NCBI GenBank assembly: GCA_037976565.1
Contig: CP137684.1
Coordinates: 16,203,658 to 16,267,657 of the forward strand
DNA: 64,000 nucleotides
Origin: Mesocentrotus franciscanus
Lineage: Eukaryota; Echinodermata; Echinoidea; Camarodonta; Strongylocentrotidae
Reading direction: 5' to 3'
Notes under the pieces: model-generated
Databases searched by the model: none
Told to the model about the DNA's origin: nothing
Seen by the model: only the letters and a program-made list of their open reading frames with translations
Made by a program: the position numbers and the translations under genes
Shown here: one piece after another, positions 47,338 through 56,851 of the stretch
Numbering within the stretch: position 1 is the stretch's first letter
How the letters are laid out: each line of letters begins with the position of its first letter

Positions 47338-47482
47338 CTGGGACCCGTTTCACAAAGCCTTTTTTCGATGACAAAAATCAGTGACAAATCTGCTGATAAC
47401 CAATCAGAAGCAAGGATTTCAGTAGCTTATAACAAAGACTGTCATTTGTCACCAATGACAAGTTTTGTAAAATGGGGCCCTG
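47338..47482. mobile_element. 145-bp foldback MITE abutting the LINE fragment
   Basis: Termini CTGGGACCCGTTTCACAAAG and TTTTGTAAAATGGGGCCCTG, a close copy of 24772-24926. It lies exactly at the left edge of reverse-transcriptase sequence, and the bases TTCCTG before it would complete the '[10 protein letters not shown]' motif. It has therefore probably inserted into the LINE or sits at its truncation point. Confidence 0.75.
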
Positions 47483-48388
47483 GACTTCTCCAAGGCCTTC
47501 GACACGATCAACCACGGTATTTTACTTTATAAACTTTCACATTATGGTGTACGTGGGATGGCCTTGGAGTGGTTCAGGAGTTATCTTTCAGATAGAAAGC
47601 AGCATGTATTTTTAAATGACAACTCTTCAGCTCTCCGTAATATAAATTGTGGAGTTCCACAAGGTAGCATGTTAGGCCCACTCTTATTCAGTTTATATAT
47701 TAATGACTTTTGTCGATCATTTTGTCTTTCGTACTTTTTGCTCAACTTTTTTGAGATGGCATCCCTCAGGAGAATCTTGGGTGTGACCAGATTTGACAGA
47801 CAAAGAAACACACATACGAACACAACTTAACATGGAAGAAACCATCATCGACAGGGTTGCCACAAAAAGATTGAGATACTTTGGACATATCAACAGAATG
47901 AACCCCAAAAGAAACCCCACATCCTTCTCAACGGAAATGTACATGGCAAACGCCCAAGGGGAAGACCAGCTAAGAGATGGACAGACTGCATCAAGGCGGA
48001 CTGCAACAACAGACAACTTGACTCCCTGACAAAAGCCACTAGACTAACACAAAATAGGAAGGTGTGGCAAGCCGTTGTGAATCAGAAGCCATCATACATC
48101 CCAAAGTGATGGTGTGGACGGCTTAAGTCAGTAAGTCAACTTTTTGCTGATGACACAAATTCTCACAATGACTCTCATAGATTAGTTGAAATAATTAATA
48201 TTAAAATGTGTAATATTGTATTGTGGATTAGAGCGAACAAACTATCATTGAATCTCCAGAAAACGAAATATATGTTGTTGAGTAAATCTATAGATTCGTT
48301 GCCAGCAAATTAGCTTTGGAAAATACCCCATTGGAGTGTGTTTCATTTGATACATTTTTGGGTGTAACGATTGATAAAAACCTTTCTT
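47476..48388 (+). pseudogene. Non-LTR retrotransposon reverse-transcriptase fragment, interrupted
   Basis: The first part reads [20 protein letters not shown], then [14 protein letters not shown] and [20 protein letters not shown]: the finger/palm block of LINE reverse transcriptases. After a 406-bp insertion (47743-48148) the catalytic FADDT motif and the following NKLSLNLQKTKYMLLS block resume (48143-48310). The pieces are in different frames, with a stop near 48310, and both the start and the end of the ORF are missing. In life the protein copies element RNA into the genome; this copy is dead. Clade assignment (Jockey/CR1/BovB-like) cannot be settled by eye. Confidence 0.88.
47733..48148 (+). 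mobile_element. Second retroelement 3' end inserted in the RT fragment, 10-bp target duplication
   Basis: ACTTTTTGCT occurs at 47733-47742 and 48139-48148, flanking 396 bp of unrelated sequence. The insert reads [14 protein letters not shown], a frameshift, then [20 protein letters not shown] and RYFGHINRM, with later blocks around 'rgRpakRWtDCIkaDC' and 'LTKATRLTQNRKVWQ'. This is the conserved C-terminal tail seen in a group of LINE ORF2-type proteins. It is 5'-truncated, as expected for target-primed reverse transcription. Confidence 0.8.
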
Positions 48389-48389
48389 A

Positions 48390-48789
48390 GAAATTGTTGT
48401 TGTTGTTGGGTTTGTCGGCGCTATCCATCGATTCCGATGATTTCCGCCAGGCTGTGTGTGAGGGCGTCTTGCTCTCACTTCTGGTGCTCTACGTTTCTGT
48501 GATTCTGATATCACATCGACAATATTTGTACCTCTCTTGCGGACCCTCTTAGCTCAAAATACATTTATATACTTATGTAGGCCCAAAATTAATTAATTCT
48601 CTCTCTCATTCTCTCGCTCTTTCTTTCTCAAACCGGAGCCTGACCGCGATGTTTCAGTGATGTTACCAAGGCAACTACGCTTTACCGGCAAAAATGCCAA
48701 GCCCGAAACATTCCAAACCGTGTGATCTTTAAGTTCAATGTTATACGAGATAACAGAATAAAACAATCTAATTTTAAACTTTTGCATAT
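48390..48789. other. Intergenic between LINE pieces
   Basis: A (TTG)n-led segment at 48398-48420 followed by 'ggcgctatccatcgattccgatg', probably an unclassified repeat; (CT)n at 48598-48622. No gene. Confidence 0.4.
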
Positions 48790-49313
48790 GTTTTTACCGT
48801 AAAAATATAACCAATAAATGGAAAATTAAAAATGATTATGTACGCCTATGTAAAGATTGTAGTAACCATTGAAACATCACGGCATAAGATGCTAGTAAAA
48901 AGATAATTGTGTTTTGGAAAATTGTAACACGTTTAATATATCATTTGTTTGGACTAGATATCAACATAAATGAGAAGACTTTAGTAATTGGATATGATAT
49001 AGGCAAGTTAGATAATTACTTGGTAAACATTTTGATTAATTTTGCTAAATATGTTATTCATAAGAACTACGTTAAACATTTGAAAACAAAGAGCAAAATG
49101 AATGGTAGAACTCTTTTAACTGATTTGAAATATGAATTGATGTCACATTTAAATTCTCAAACAAAAGTAAAGGTTAATGAAAAGCAGTTAAAAGCTTTGA
49201 CTGATATGCTAAGATAGTCTTTTAATTGTATATGTATATATGTTAATGTGAACGTTGTAGATATGTGAAATAAAATTCCATGAAAGGGTTAACAAGAAGA
49301 AGAAAAAAATCGC
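48790..49313 (+). pseudogene. 3' end of another LINE (C-terminal ORF2 region and tail)
   Basis: A frame over 48909-49217 reads VFWKIVTRLIYHLFGL, then GYDIGKLDNYLVNILINFAK and YVIHKNYVKHLKTKS, matching the 'W..I......K..n.ll..aKy.I...R' pattern at the C-terminus of many LINE ORF2 proteins. Just upstream (48835-48905) a Cys-x2-Cys remnant (LCKDC) is present but broken by stops. After the TAG come AATAAA (49268-49273) and an A-rich end (aagaagaagaaaaaaa) at 49313, so the 3' end is intact while the 5' end is lost. Confidence 0.72.
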
Positions 49314-49314
49314 A

Positions 49315-49705
49315 AGTTATTTGCGATTGATATCGATCGCAACTCTGTACATAAGAGATAGGAGACCTCAAATTTGCGATTGATATCTATCGCAACTCTG
49401 TACATAAGAGATAGGAGACCTCATATTTGCGATTGATATCGATCGCAACTCTGTACATAAGAGATAGGAGACCTCATATTTGCGATTGATATCGATCGCA
49501 ACTCTGTACATAAGAGATAGGAGACCTCATATTTGCGATTGATATCGATCGCAACTCTGTACATAAGAGATAGGAGACCTCATATTTGCGATTGATATCG
49601 ATCGCAACTCTGTACATAAGAGATAGGAGACCTCATATTTGCGATTGATATCGATCGCAACTCTGTACATAAGAGATAGGAGACCTCATATTTGCGATTG
49701 ATAAG
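49315..49705. repeat. 53-bp satellite, ~7.3 copies, each with a palindrome
   Basis: The unit runs ATTTGCGATTGATATCGATC, then GCAACTCTGTACATAAGAGA, then TAGGAGACCTCAT, repeated about seven times with almost no change. Each unit carries a near-perfect 22-bp palindrome centred on GATATC/ATCGAT (TTGCGAT...ATCGCAA). It begins directly after the A-rich LINE tail at 49313. Confidence 0.95.
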
Positions 49706-50207
49706 AAGACATCCGCTTGATTCGGATCTGTCACAACTCTTTATAAGACGGGGTACGGGTATCACGCGAAACCAATTTCCCCGGAAAAGAACCTTTTTGA
49801 TTTTAAAATTATCGATCAATTCCTTTCCTCTTTCGAGTTTCAAGATTATTAATGTATCCCAAAGGGAGCCCCCTGTCTACACCCGAAAGACAGGACGGTG
49901 TCTGGACGGTGTCTTAGAACGGACATGAATACTGGGTCTGGTTAACCTGCAGGATACAAAAATCTACATTTTGTTAGTTTTTATTTTAATTTTTTTTCTT
50001 TTCATTAAAAAAAAGATAGAAACGGAAAAAGGAGAAGAAAAAAAGAGAGAGAGAGAAGCCTATAATTTTTATACTGTTATCCACATTTATATTTTTTTTT
50101 AAAGAAGAAAAAAGAAAAAAATTACTAGGAAAAAAGAAAGGCGTTGGTGATTAAAGTCAGTTCTTGACTGATTGCCATTACAACAACAACAACACTAATG
50201 ATAATTG
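49706..50207. other. Intergenic, nothing recognised
   Basis: No gene; A- and GA-rich runs near 50010-50130. Confidence 0.45.
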
Positions 50208-50217
50208 CAGGGCAGTA

Positions 50218-50512
50218 TTGGTAATAATAGGTCCATTTATATACCGCAGCTACTATGTGAATATACTCTACTGCGCTCACTTCAAAGTACGTGTATCATA
50301 TACATGTATTATTATCCCGGCTGTAGCCGAGCCGCCACGATAAGGCGCTAAAGCATTCAAGGAATCTCTTCCTACCGGGTACCCATTGACTTCACCTGGG
50401 TGGAGAGTGGGAAATGTAGATTAATTTCTTGGCAAAGGACATTAGTCCCTCGGTGGGACTCGAACCGCGAACCATGTGGTCAGGTGACGTATCCACTTGA
50501 CCACGACACCTC
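50218..50512 (-). mobile_element. tRNA-derived SINE, copy 2 (best preserved)
   Basis: On the minus strand the head reads GTCGTGGTCAAGTGGATACG (A box TGGTCAAGTGG) and then GCGGTTCGAGTCCCACC (B box, plus-strand position about 50452-50466). The body shares 'gggtacccattgacttcacctgggtggagagtgg' with the other copies, and the 3' end is a 'gcgc'-containing, TAA-ended tail near 50218-50275. Pol III promoter boxes are both intact. Confidence 0.8.
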
Positions 50513-50575
50513 TACCCCTCTCACCTCTGTATTGATACTGATGGGGCTATCCTGAGCAAATAAGACACAGCAAGA

Positions 50576-50966
50576 TTAAAGAGAAGGTTGAGTTCTGGGA
50601 AGAGGTGACAAATTATTTGTGAGCGTTATCATTGTTATTATGCAAGTGTGGAAGAACATCAGATAAAAAATGTTCCCTGAAAAGCATGGCTCTTCAAATG
50701 CTTTAACATTCTAAATATGGCATGTAACAGCATAAAAATCGGGACGGATTTCTATGCCACGTGTTTGTGTAGTCCCATATACATCTTTCTGTGTACAGTG
50801 CTTGTAACTTTACCAAGACTGGGCCAAATTTCTTATCACTTTGATGATTCCAGAACCTTGCGGTACACACAAATACTTATATGCTAGATGATCAACCTCT
50901 CTGATCATTTCCACACCATTTCTTTCACAATTCAATCGCATGACCAGAACTCAACCTTCTCTTTAA
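50576..50966. mobile_element. 391-bp TTAA-type MITE, family F copy 2
   Basis: TTAAAGAGAAGGTTGAGTTC at the left, GAACTCAACCTTCTCTTTAA at the right: 20 bases of perfect inverted repeat, continuing. Direct copy of 17597-17984. Confidence 0.85.
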
Positions 50967-51104
50967 ACACCAATCGGTATATGCATCCAACCAATTTGCA
51001 TTCACGTTATCTTCAGTTGAAATCAACAGCTGCAATGCAGACAGTATCGACATCTGCTGTTTAAAACGTTAAGATAAAGCAGGGAGATGATAAAAGTTGA
51101 CTTC

Positions 51105-51256
51105 TGGGACCCGTTTCATAAAACTTGTTATCTATAACAACTGCTAAATTTCTATGACAAATTTGCTCTCAGCCAATCAGATGCCATGATTTCAGTAGCT
51201 TATAACAGTAGCTTGTAACTTGTTATTGATATCAAGTTTTATGAAACAGGGCCCTG
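51105..51256. mobile_element. 152-bp foldback MITE, copy of 24503-24692
   Basis: GGGACCCGTTTCATAAAACT and 'agttttatgaaacagggccc' ends; inverted relative to the 24503 copy and without its 13-bp internal expansion. Confidence 0.8.
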
Positions 51257-51304
51257 GTCATGCTATTGCATTGTGAAAGAAACTGTTTGATCACGTTGCA
51301 CATG

Positions 51305-51679
51305 TTAAAGTGACTCGGTAACATTGCCAAAATCCTGGATTTAGCTCATGCTGCAATCATAATTATAAACCTTTAGGTCAGTCAGGAATCCCATGACTTG
51401 TACCTGCCGATCGCCTGTCTGATTATCAAGATATTTATGATCGGAAATCGAAATTTCATTTTTCGTTTTCCTAACGGTTTTTATAACACTACAGTCCATT
51501 GGGGAAAATGAGTATGGTAAAACCGGTCACTCACAGATTGTTACTTTTTTGAGGCACTTCATGATCATTTTGAAGCGCAATTTTTGTATATAGGGCTTCA
51601 ATATTACACCATATCACAGACACTGAAAACACGTAGGACCATGCATCTCAGATTTAACATTGTTAAACGATGCCTTTAA
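51305..51679. mobile_element. 375-bp TTAA-type element, copy G2
   Basis: Starts TTAAAGTGACTCGGTAAC and ends GATGCCTTTAA, TTAA at both ends; inverted copy of 762-1152. Confidence 0.75.
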
Positions 51680-51699
51680 TAAGTATTGGTACGTCGCAC

Positions 51700-51883
51700 G
51701 AAAGTGTCTTCCACATTCTTTAGCTGTTACTTGTCATAGTTATTTCGAATATGAGGGCATTTAAAGAGCCGTCCGTTTTTAAGGAACTTTTCTTTCCTAC
51801 GATACACTTCCACACTTACATAAAAAGATGAAAAAACTCACAAATTATATTTCACCTTTCCCAGAACTCAACCTTCTCTTTAA
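51700..51883. mobile_element. Truncated family F MITE
   Basis: Matches the right-hand part of the 62717-63108 copy and ends CCAGAACTCAACCTTCTCTTTAA at 51883. The left half is missing; it sits directly after the G2 element. Confidence 0.7.
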
Positions 51884-52256
51884 TCCCCATCATCACCATA
51901 TCCAAATTAAGATAATACGCCAACGGCGGTCTGTACTTAACCGGAAGAAGAAGATTATAGGTATCGATCGCGTAATATATTTTATAGTGATTGGTTTGAT
52001 TTGGTATTTATTAAATAGATAAACAGCTATGAAGTAGATTTATCGTCCAGTTTAGATACTTTATCATTAAATGATTAAGTAACTAAGTTAATTTATAATC
52101 TAGTTTAGATACTTTATTTAAACCAAATTTAAAAACAAACAGCACCTGCCTTCGGACGCAATGGTTGCAGTTTGTTTTTAGTGGTCTCGGTTCCGGGACG
52201 GAACGGGAGCATGGACAGTTGACCCATCCCCTATTTTTTAACATTTATACGACCTT
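51884..52256. other. Intergenic, nothing recognised
   Basis: AT-rich, with a small direct repeat ('tttatcgtccagtttagatactttat' / 'tttataatctagtttagatacttta'). No gene. Confidence 0.45.
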
Positions 52257-53090
52257 TATGCCTTAGTCACACCTTTGCGTATTTGGCTTGCGTATTGCTG
52301 CGTTTCTATGGCAAGCCGTTTTTAACATTTATTCATATTTCTTGACATCAAGAAATTAATTTTTGATATCAAGAAATCGAGTTTTGATATTAAGAATTTA
52401 ATTCTTGATATCAAGAATTACCATTGCTTTACAACAGAAAATCATTTCTTGATATCAAGAATTAATTTCTTGATATCAAGAAATAGGAATAAATGTTAAA
52501 AACGGCCTGCCATAGAAACGCAGCAATACGCAAGCTTATAGATGTGCTTAAATGAAATTTTAAAAATTATATACTGAAGATACATGTTTTTTTTTATATG
52601 GATTCTATGAATCTCAATATTGCATTACACATCATCACTATCTGCCAATAATGGAAAGTGAAACTATAATTTCACTCTATTCAACTTAGGTGAATTATAT
52701 GTCCCTTTTGTTCTCCATACAATTTGTACCTTGCACCCATAGGACAATAGGCCTACTGTGAAGCATGCAAAATAGATTATTTCTTTTAGCACTGATCATA
52801 CTTTACTTTACTCTTTTCAACAATATATTCTTCCTATGAATATCATAAAACCTTTATTTTGTTCACATCCATTACCCACTTCCGTTATCCCACCATCAAT
52901 ATCCTTTGAATAAGGCGTACCCATTGTTTTGTTATGAATGTACTATTTTTAATGACTTTTAATACTGTCTTTTGTGCAGTATTCTACTGTTATTACTAAA
53001 TTGTATTCAATTCAGCCGCTAGGCTGCCATGTACAATGTTTTTTTTTATACCACAATAAATAAAATACGCAAAGGTGTGACTAAGGCGTA
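52257..53090. mobile_element. 834-bp foldback element with a core of stacked palindromes
   Basis: The outer inverted repeats share GCCTTAGTCACACCTTTGCG (52259-52278) and CGCAAAGGTGTGACTAAGGC at the right (53069-53088), continuing a few bases. A second inverted pair (GCGTATTGCTGCGTTTCTAT and its mirror near 52520) encloses 52340-52490, where TTCTTGATATCAAGAA, a perfect 16-bp palindrome, and its variants occur about six times. Non-coding. Confidence 0.75.
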
Positions 53091-53149
53091 AGCGCGGATC
53101 AAAATGACGCTTCAGGTAAGTTGAAAACTATTTAAGGTTTCATAGATTA

Positions 53150-53452
53150 CTACTACTACTACTAATTATAATAATAATAACGATAATAAAAATAATAGTA
53201 ATAATATTAATAATAATAATAATAATAATTTACTTTACCCACGGAAGCCACATCAGCTTCCATGCTGTTCTTCCTGAGGGCCCTGCAATTTTTGATTACC
53301 CCCAGAGATTGCCAGGTACCCAATTACACCTTGGTGGACAGTATCGAATATGGATTAACGTCTTGCCAAAGGGCTTTTGTGCCGGGGTGGGATTCGAACC
53401 CTCAACGCTTGGATTGAGAGTCAAATGAATGAACCACTTTACCACGCCATCT
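53150..53452 (-). mobile_element. tRNA-derived SINE, copy 3, with TAC/AAT tail
   Basis: The minus-strand head has GGCGTGGTAAAGTGG (A box) and GGGTTCGAATCCCACC (B box); the loop 'gactctcaatccaa' is Leu/Ser-tRNA-like. The body is diverged ('gccaggtacccaattacaccttggtgga'). The tail is a (TAC)n/(AAT)n microsatellite at 53150-53230. Confidence 0.72.
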
Positions 53453-54447
53453 CCAAGTCAATCATATTAAAATTATGATTAAACAATCATAACAACAACA
53501 ACAATGGCTACATTTAAAAAGGAATTGGATAGAATATTCCACGTTCTCCTCGAAATCTTAAAATTATTTTTAAAAATAGAACGAGAAAGAGGGAAAGTGG
53601 GTGCTTCACCCTCTCTCCCCTTTTCTCTTACAAATGCGGTAGTAAACGCGGGGTATTCCCGAAGTGGCCTGTACAACCCTCTTTTGTCGCGAACATCAAT
53701 CGATAGCCTATATAATACAAAGAATAGAACGTCTTGGTTGAAATGAGTGTATTACGTAATTCTATAAATGACAGGTTATTCTGACTTCCAGGCAAAACTT
53801 AGCATTTCCATGCCTTCCACATCAAAATGAATTGCAGCCCAGGCTGGAGTATAGCTAGTTTAGTTGTGATTTATAGACAGAATGACCTCAAAATGAAAAT
53901 TCGACGACTCGCTACGTTAAAATATTATCGATTTACTAGCCGATGAAACGCCGACAACTGAACGGGTATGGAAGGTCAGCCACCACTTAATTGTGCATGT
54001 ATTGAATAATAAACAGATTTGTTTCCGCCATTACTTGCAAAAATAGCCAACTTTGACTGAATTGCCTCAAAACCAAACCAAATTACTTCACTGTAATCGT
54101 TTTTAGGCACAAGTGTTTGTTGTCGTTTTTTCTTCAAATCGCACTGAAATTTCCCCCGCTATACCAACATCATCATTGTTAACAACAGCATCATCATTAA
54201 CATCATTATTGTTTCAGGATCATGTTCCACTTTGTTCATCACGTTTCCTCTTGTTTTCTAGCTTCATGTTCCTACAAAGCGGCATTACTTTTTTAAGACA
54301 TTCTTTAAAAGTTTCAAACGATCTTTTGTTGTCCCTCCTTCGTGCGAGACAAAGAGCCTTTTGTCTGCCGCTCCGGTCCACTACGGGAAAACCCCCTTTA
54401 CGTAATAGACCCTAACATATTATACTTTCATGGGACCTTGTGAAGAG
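53453..54447. other. Intergenic, nothing recognised
   Basis: Two unrecognised frames (80 codons at 53504, 100 codons at 54113) have no domain or good context. No bounded repeat seen. Confidence 0.4.
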
Positions 54448-55666
54448 TTAAAGGGATATTCAACCTTGATAGCAAACTTGTCTAGAATAAAGCAGACAAA
54501 TCAGAGTAGCATACTGATGAATGTTTAAATGAAATCGGACAACAATTTAGAAAGTTACGATTTTTTTTAAGTTGCAATTACTGTATAGGTATGGGCTCTT
54601 CAAATACGTGCCTTCACGGTTGTTTCAACGCAAAGCATGCCGGGACAGATTTTAAGTACGGCAGTAGATTTCACCTTCGCCGCGATCAGCTGTTCCATTG
54701 CCAACAACGGGAATGTTATCCTGTCGAATCAACATGACATCATAATCTTGTACAGGATCCGTTATTCTGCAGTGATTTTCTTTCATGCCAGTATCATTTG
54801 TACGGTAATAAACCAAAGTCTGTGATTATGTATTTTTATGACGATCCTTCAACCTAAAACACGAATGTTTAGCAGCTTAAAAGGCAAACCACCGACCCAA
54901 ACTTCACACACACACATTTGAACATATGGGACTACATATTCATACCAAGGAACCCACTCTCATTAGCCCACTTTACTTCGTATTATCAGCTTTATTTTTT
55001 GAAGGATCGTCATAACAATACACAATCACAAACTTTGGTTTCTTACTGTACAAATGATACTGGAATGAAAGAAAATCACTGCAGAATAACGCATCCTGTA
55101 CAAGATTATGATGTTGATTCGACGGGATAAAAATCCCGTTGTTGGCAATGGAAAAGCTGATCGCGGCGAAGGTGAAAATCTACTGCCGTACTTAAAATCT
55201 GTCCCGGCATGCTTTGCGTTGAAACAACCGTGAAGGCACGTATTGGCTGAATTGATAATGTCTATGTGATGTAGTAGCGGACAACTTTCCTATTTGCTCC
55301 AATACACAAAAGGACTAAAATTTCAACTTTTCATAAATGTATGACTCAGTATGGTCTGTTCTTTTTAGAGGACCTGTAATAATGTACTCGCCATGATATA
55401 TTTTGAGTAGTGCACCGAGGGTGAAGGCATTTGGAAGAAAGTGATATTTTTGTACGCTACAAACGGAGAGTAATCCGTCACTACGTCACAATCCACTGAC
55501 AAAATTGCCGATTTGAGATTCGTACAGCTGTAGTGATCTCATATTTCAAACACTCATAACTTTCTTAATATTGGTCCGATTTATTTCAAACTTTCGCCAT
55601 TCTGTTTCTCTGATTTGTATGCTTTCATTCAAATGAACCTTTTAGAAGGGTTGGATTGCCCTTTAA
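54448..55666. mobile_element. TTAA-type foldback element, family D copy 2, split by an insertion
   Basis: The left end TTAAAGGGATATTCAACC and right end GGATTGCCCTTTAA carry TTAA at both outer ends. With the insertion at 54606-55241 removed, it is the inverse complement of 20514-21102 over its full length. Confidence 0.85.
54606..55241. mobile_element. 636-bp foldback transposon nested in family D copy 2
   Basis: Arms of about 245 bp (54606-54851 and 55000-55241) are near-perfect inverted repeats starting ACGTGCCTTCACGGTTGTTT. They enclose a ~148-bp unique loop with a short (CA)n. An AT dinucleotide flanks both sides (54604-54605 and 55242-55243). The unsplit copy at 20514-21102 shows the empty site. 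No transposase. Confidence 0.9.
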
Positions 55667-55908
55667 TCCATCACGTTTCGAGATGTACGAACATTACGTA
55701 TTACGTAACCCGAATTCTTTGGAATCTATACTAGGGTATTGATATTGTCCTTGAGTTGAGTTGAGTTTTCGAAAATAATTGCGATCATGTTGAAAGCAGG
55801 GCGTGTTTACAAAGAACCGATGTAGTATGTTATCCTTTTGTTCCAAAGAAACGATGTTTTTCAGCCCAAAAGTACTTCCTACTTGGGGTCACCTCTTAGA
55901 AAATCCCA

Positions 55909-56415
55909 CTTCAAGGGGAAAGTCCACCTTGCTATTAAAATGGTTTTAATAAAAACCGACAAAATTGAGATAAACAAATTAGTGAAAGTTTGAGCAATGC
56001 CCGATTAGAAATAGGAAAGATATCATTTTGTTTAAGTCGGTGAAACACTGAATTGGCAACTCTGTGACGTATCATGCGAGCTCCTCTCTAATTTGCTCTG
56101 TACAGAAAATTTCATAAACTTTCTTTTTCTCAGTTATTGATGACGGAATAGATTTGTTTCATGCAGGGGTTGTAAAATTGTAGATAATATATAGAAAATA
56201 TATATCGTTGAAGTTTATTTAGTGCAGGACAAATAGGGGGACCTCGCAAGATACGTCACAGAGTTACCAATTTGTGCTTGATTTATTGCACCTTAACGAA
56301 AATCATAGCATTCTTATTTCTAATTGTATTTTGCTCAAACTTTCACTCACCTGTTTCTCTCGATGTTCTGCTTCTATTAAATCCAACTTGATATCAAGAT
56401 GGACTTCTCATGTTA
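55909..56415. mobile_element. ~507-bp foldback element, family E
   Basis: Arms mirror each other: 'gaaagtccaccttg' with 'caagatggacttctc', and AACTCTGTGACGTATC with GATACGTCACAGAGTT. The ends are TTCAAGGGG and 'catgttaa', so TTAA survives at one side only. The internal layout resembles families C and D. Confidence 0.7.
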
Positions 56416-56509
56416 AGATGACCATGAGATAACGGACGGGTCATTCTTCCTTGTCAGAGCATGGACTACAGTACCCGAACAGCAATAGACGGGACTTAAA
56501 TTAACTTAA

Positions 56510-56851
56510 TTAAAGATAAGCTTGAGTTCTGGTAATGATAGAAAATCAATTTTCACAGAATCCAAAAAAACTTGCACTAAAAATGTATAGGGGCTGAGTA
56601 GTGAGCATAGAAAGATAAGGAAATCTAGGTAAGTAGGCCCGACACCATGGCTTAACACAGGTCACTATGTGAAAATGTGAGTTGTGGTTTTTATTGAAGA
56701 TGATTTCCTGCAAGTTTTTGTGCAGTTGTTTTTATTTTAATGGTTCAAACAATCAATCTACTGCAGGATAAGCAATCCAGAATTATGAATTATAGCCATG
56801 TTCTCTCGACATACGATGCCAATGGATACCAGAGCTCAAGATTAGCTTTAA
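56510..56851. mobile_element. 342-bp TTAA-type MITE, family F2 copy 2 (inverted)
   Basis: TTAAAGATAAGCTTGAGTTC left, 'agagctcaagattagctttaa' right; TTAA at both ends. Inverted copy of 33202-33586, slightly shorter. Confidence 0.8.

Noticed and set aside
47558..47830. Intact reverse-transcriptase gene
   Set aside because: Only a central block survives, with frameshift, insertion and stops.
49315..49705. CRISPR array
   Set aside because: The units are entirely identical with no unique spacers, and this is an animal genome; it is a satellite.
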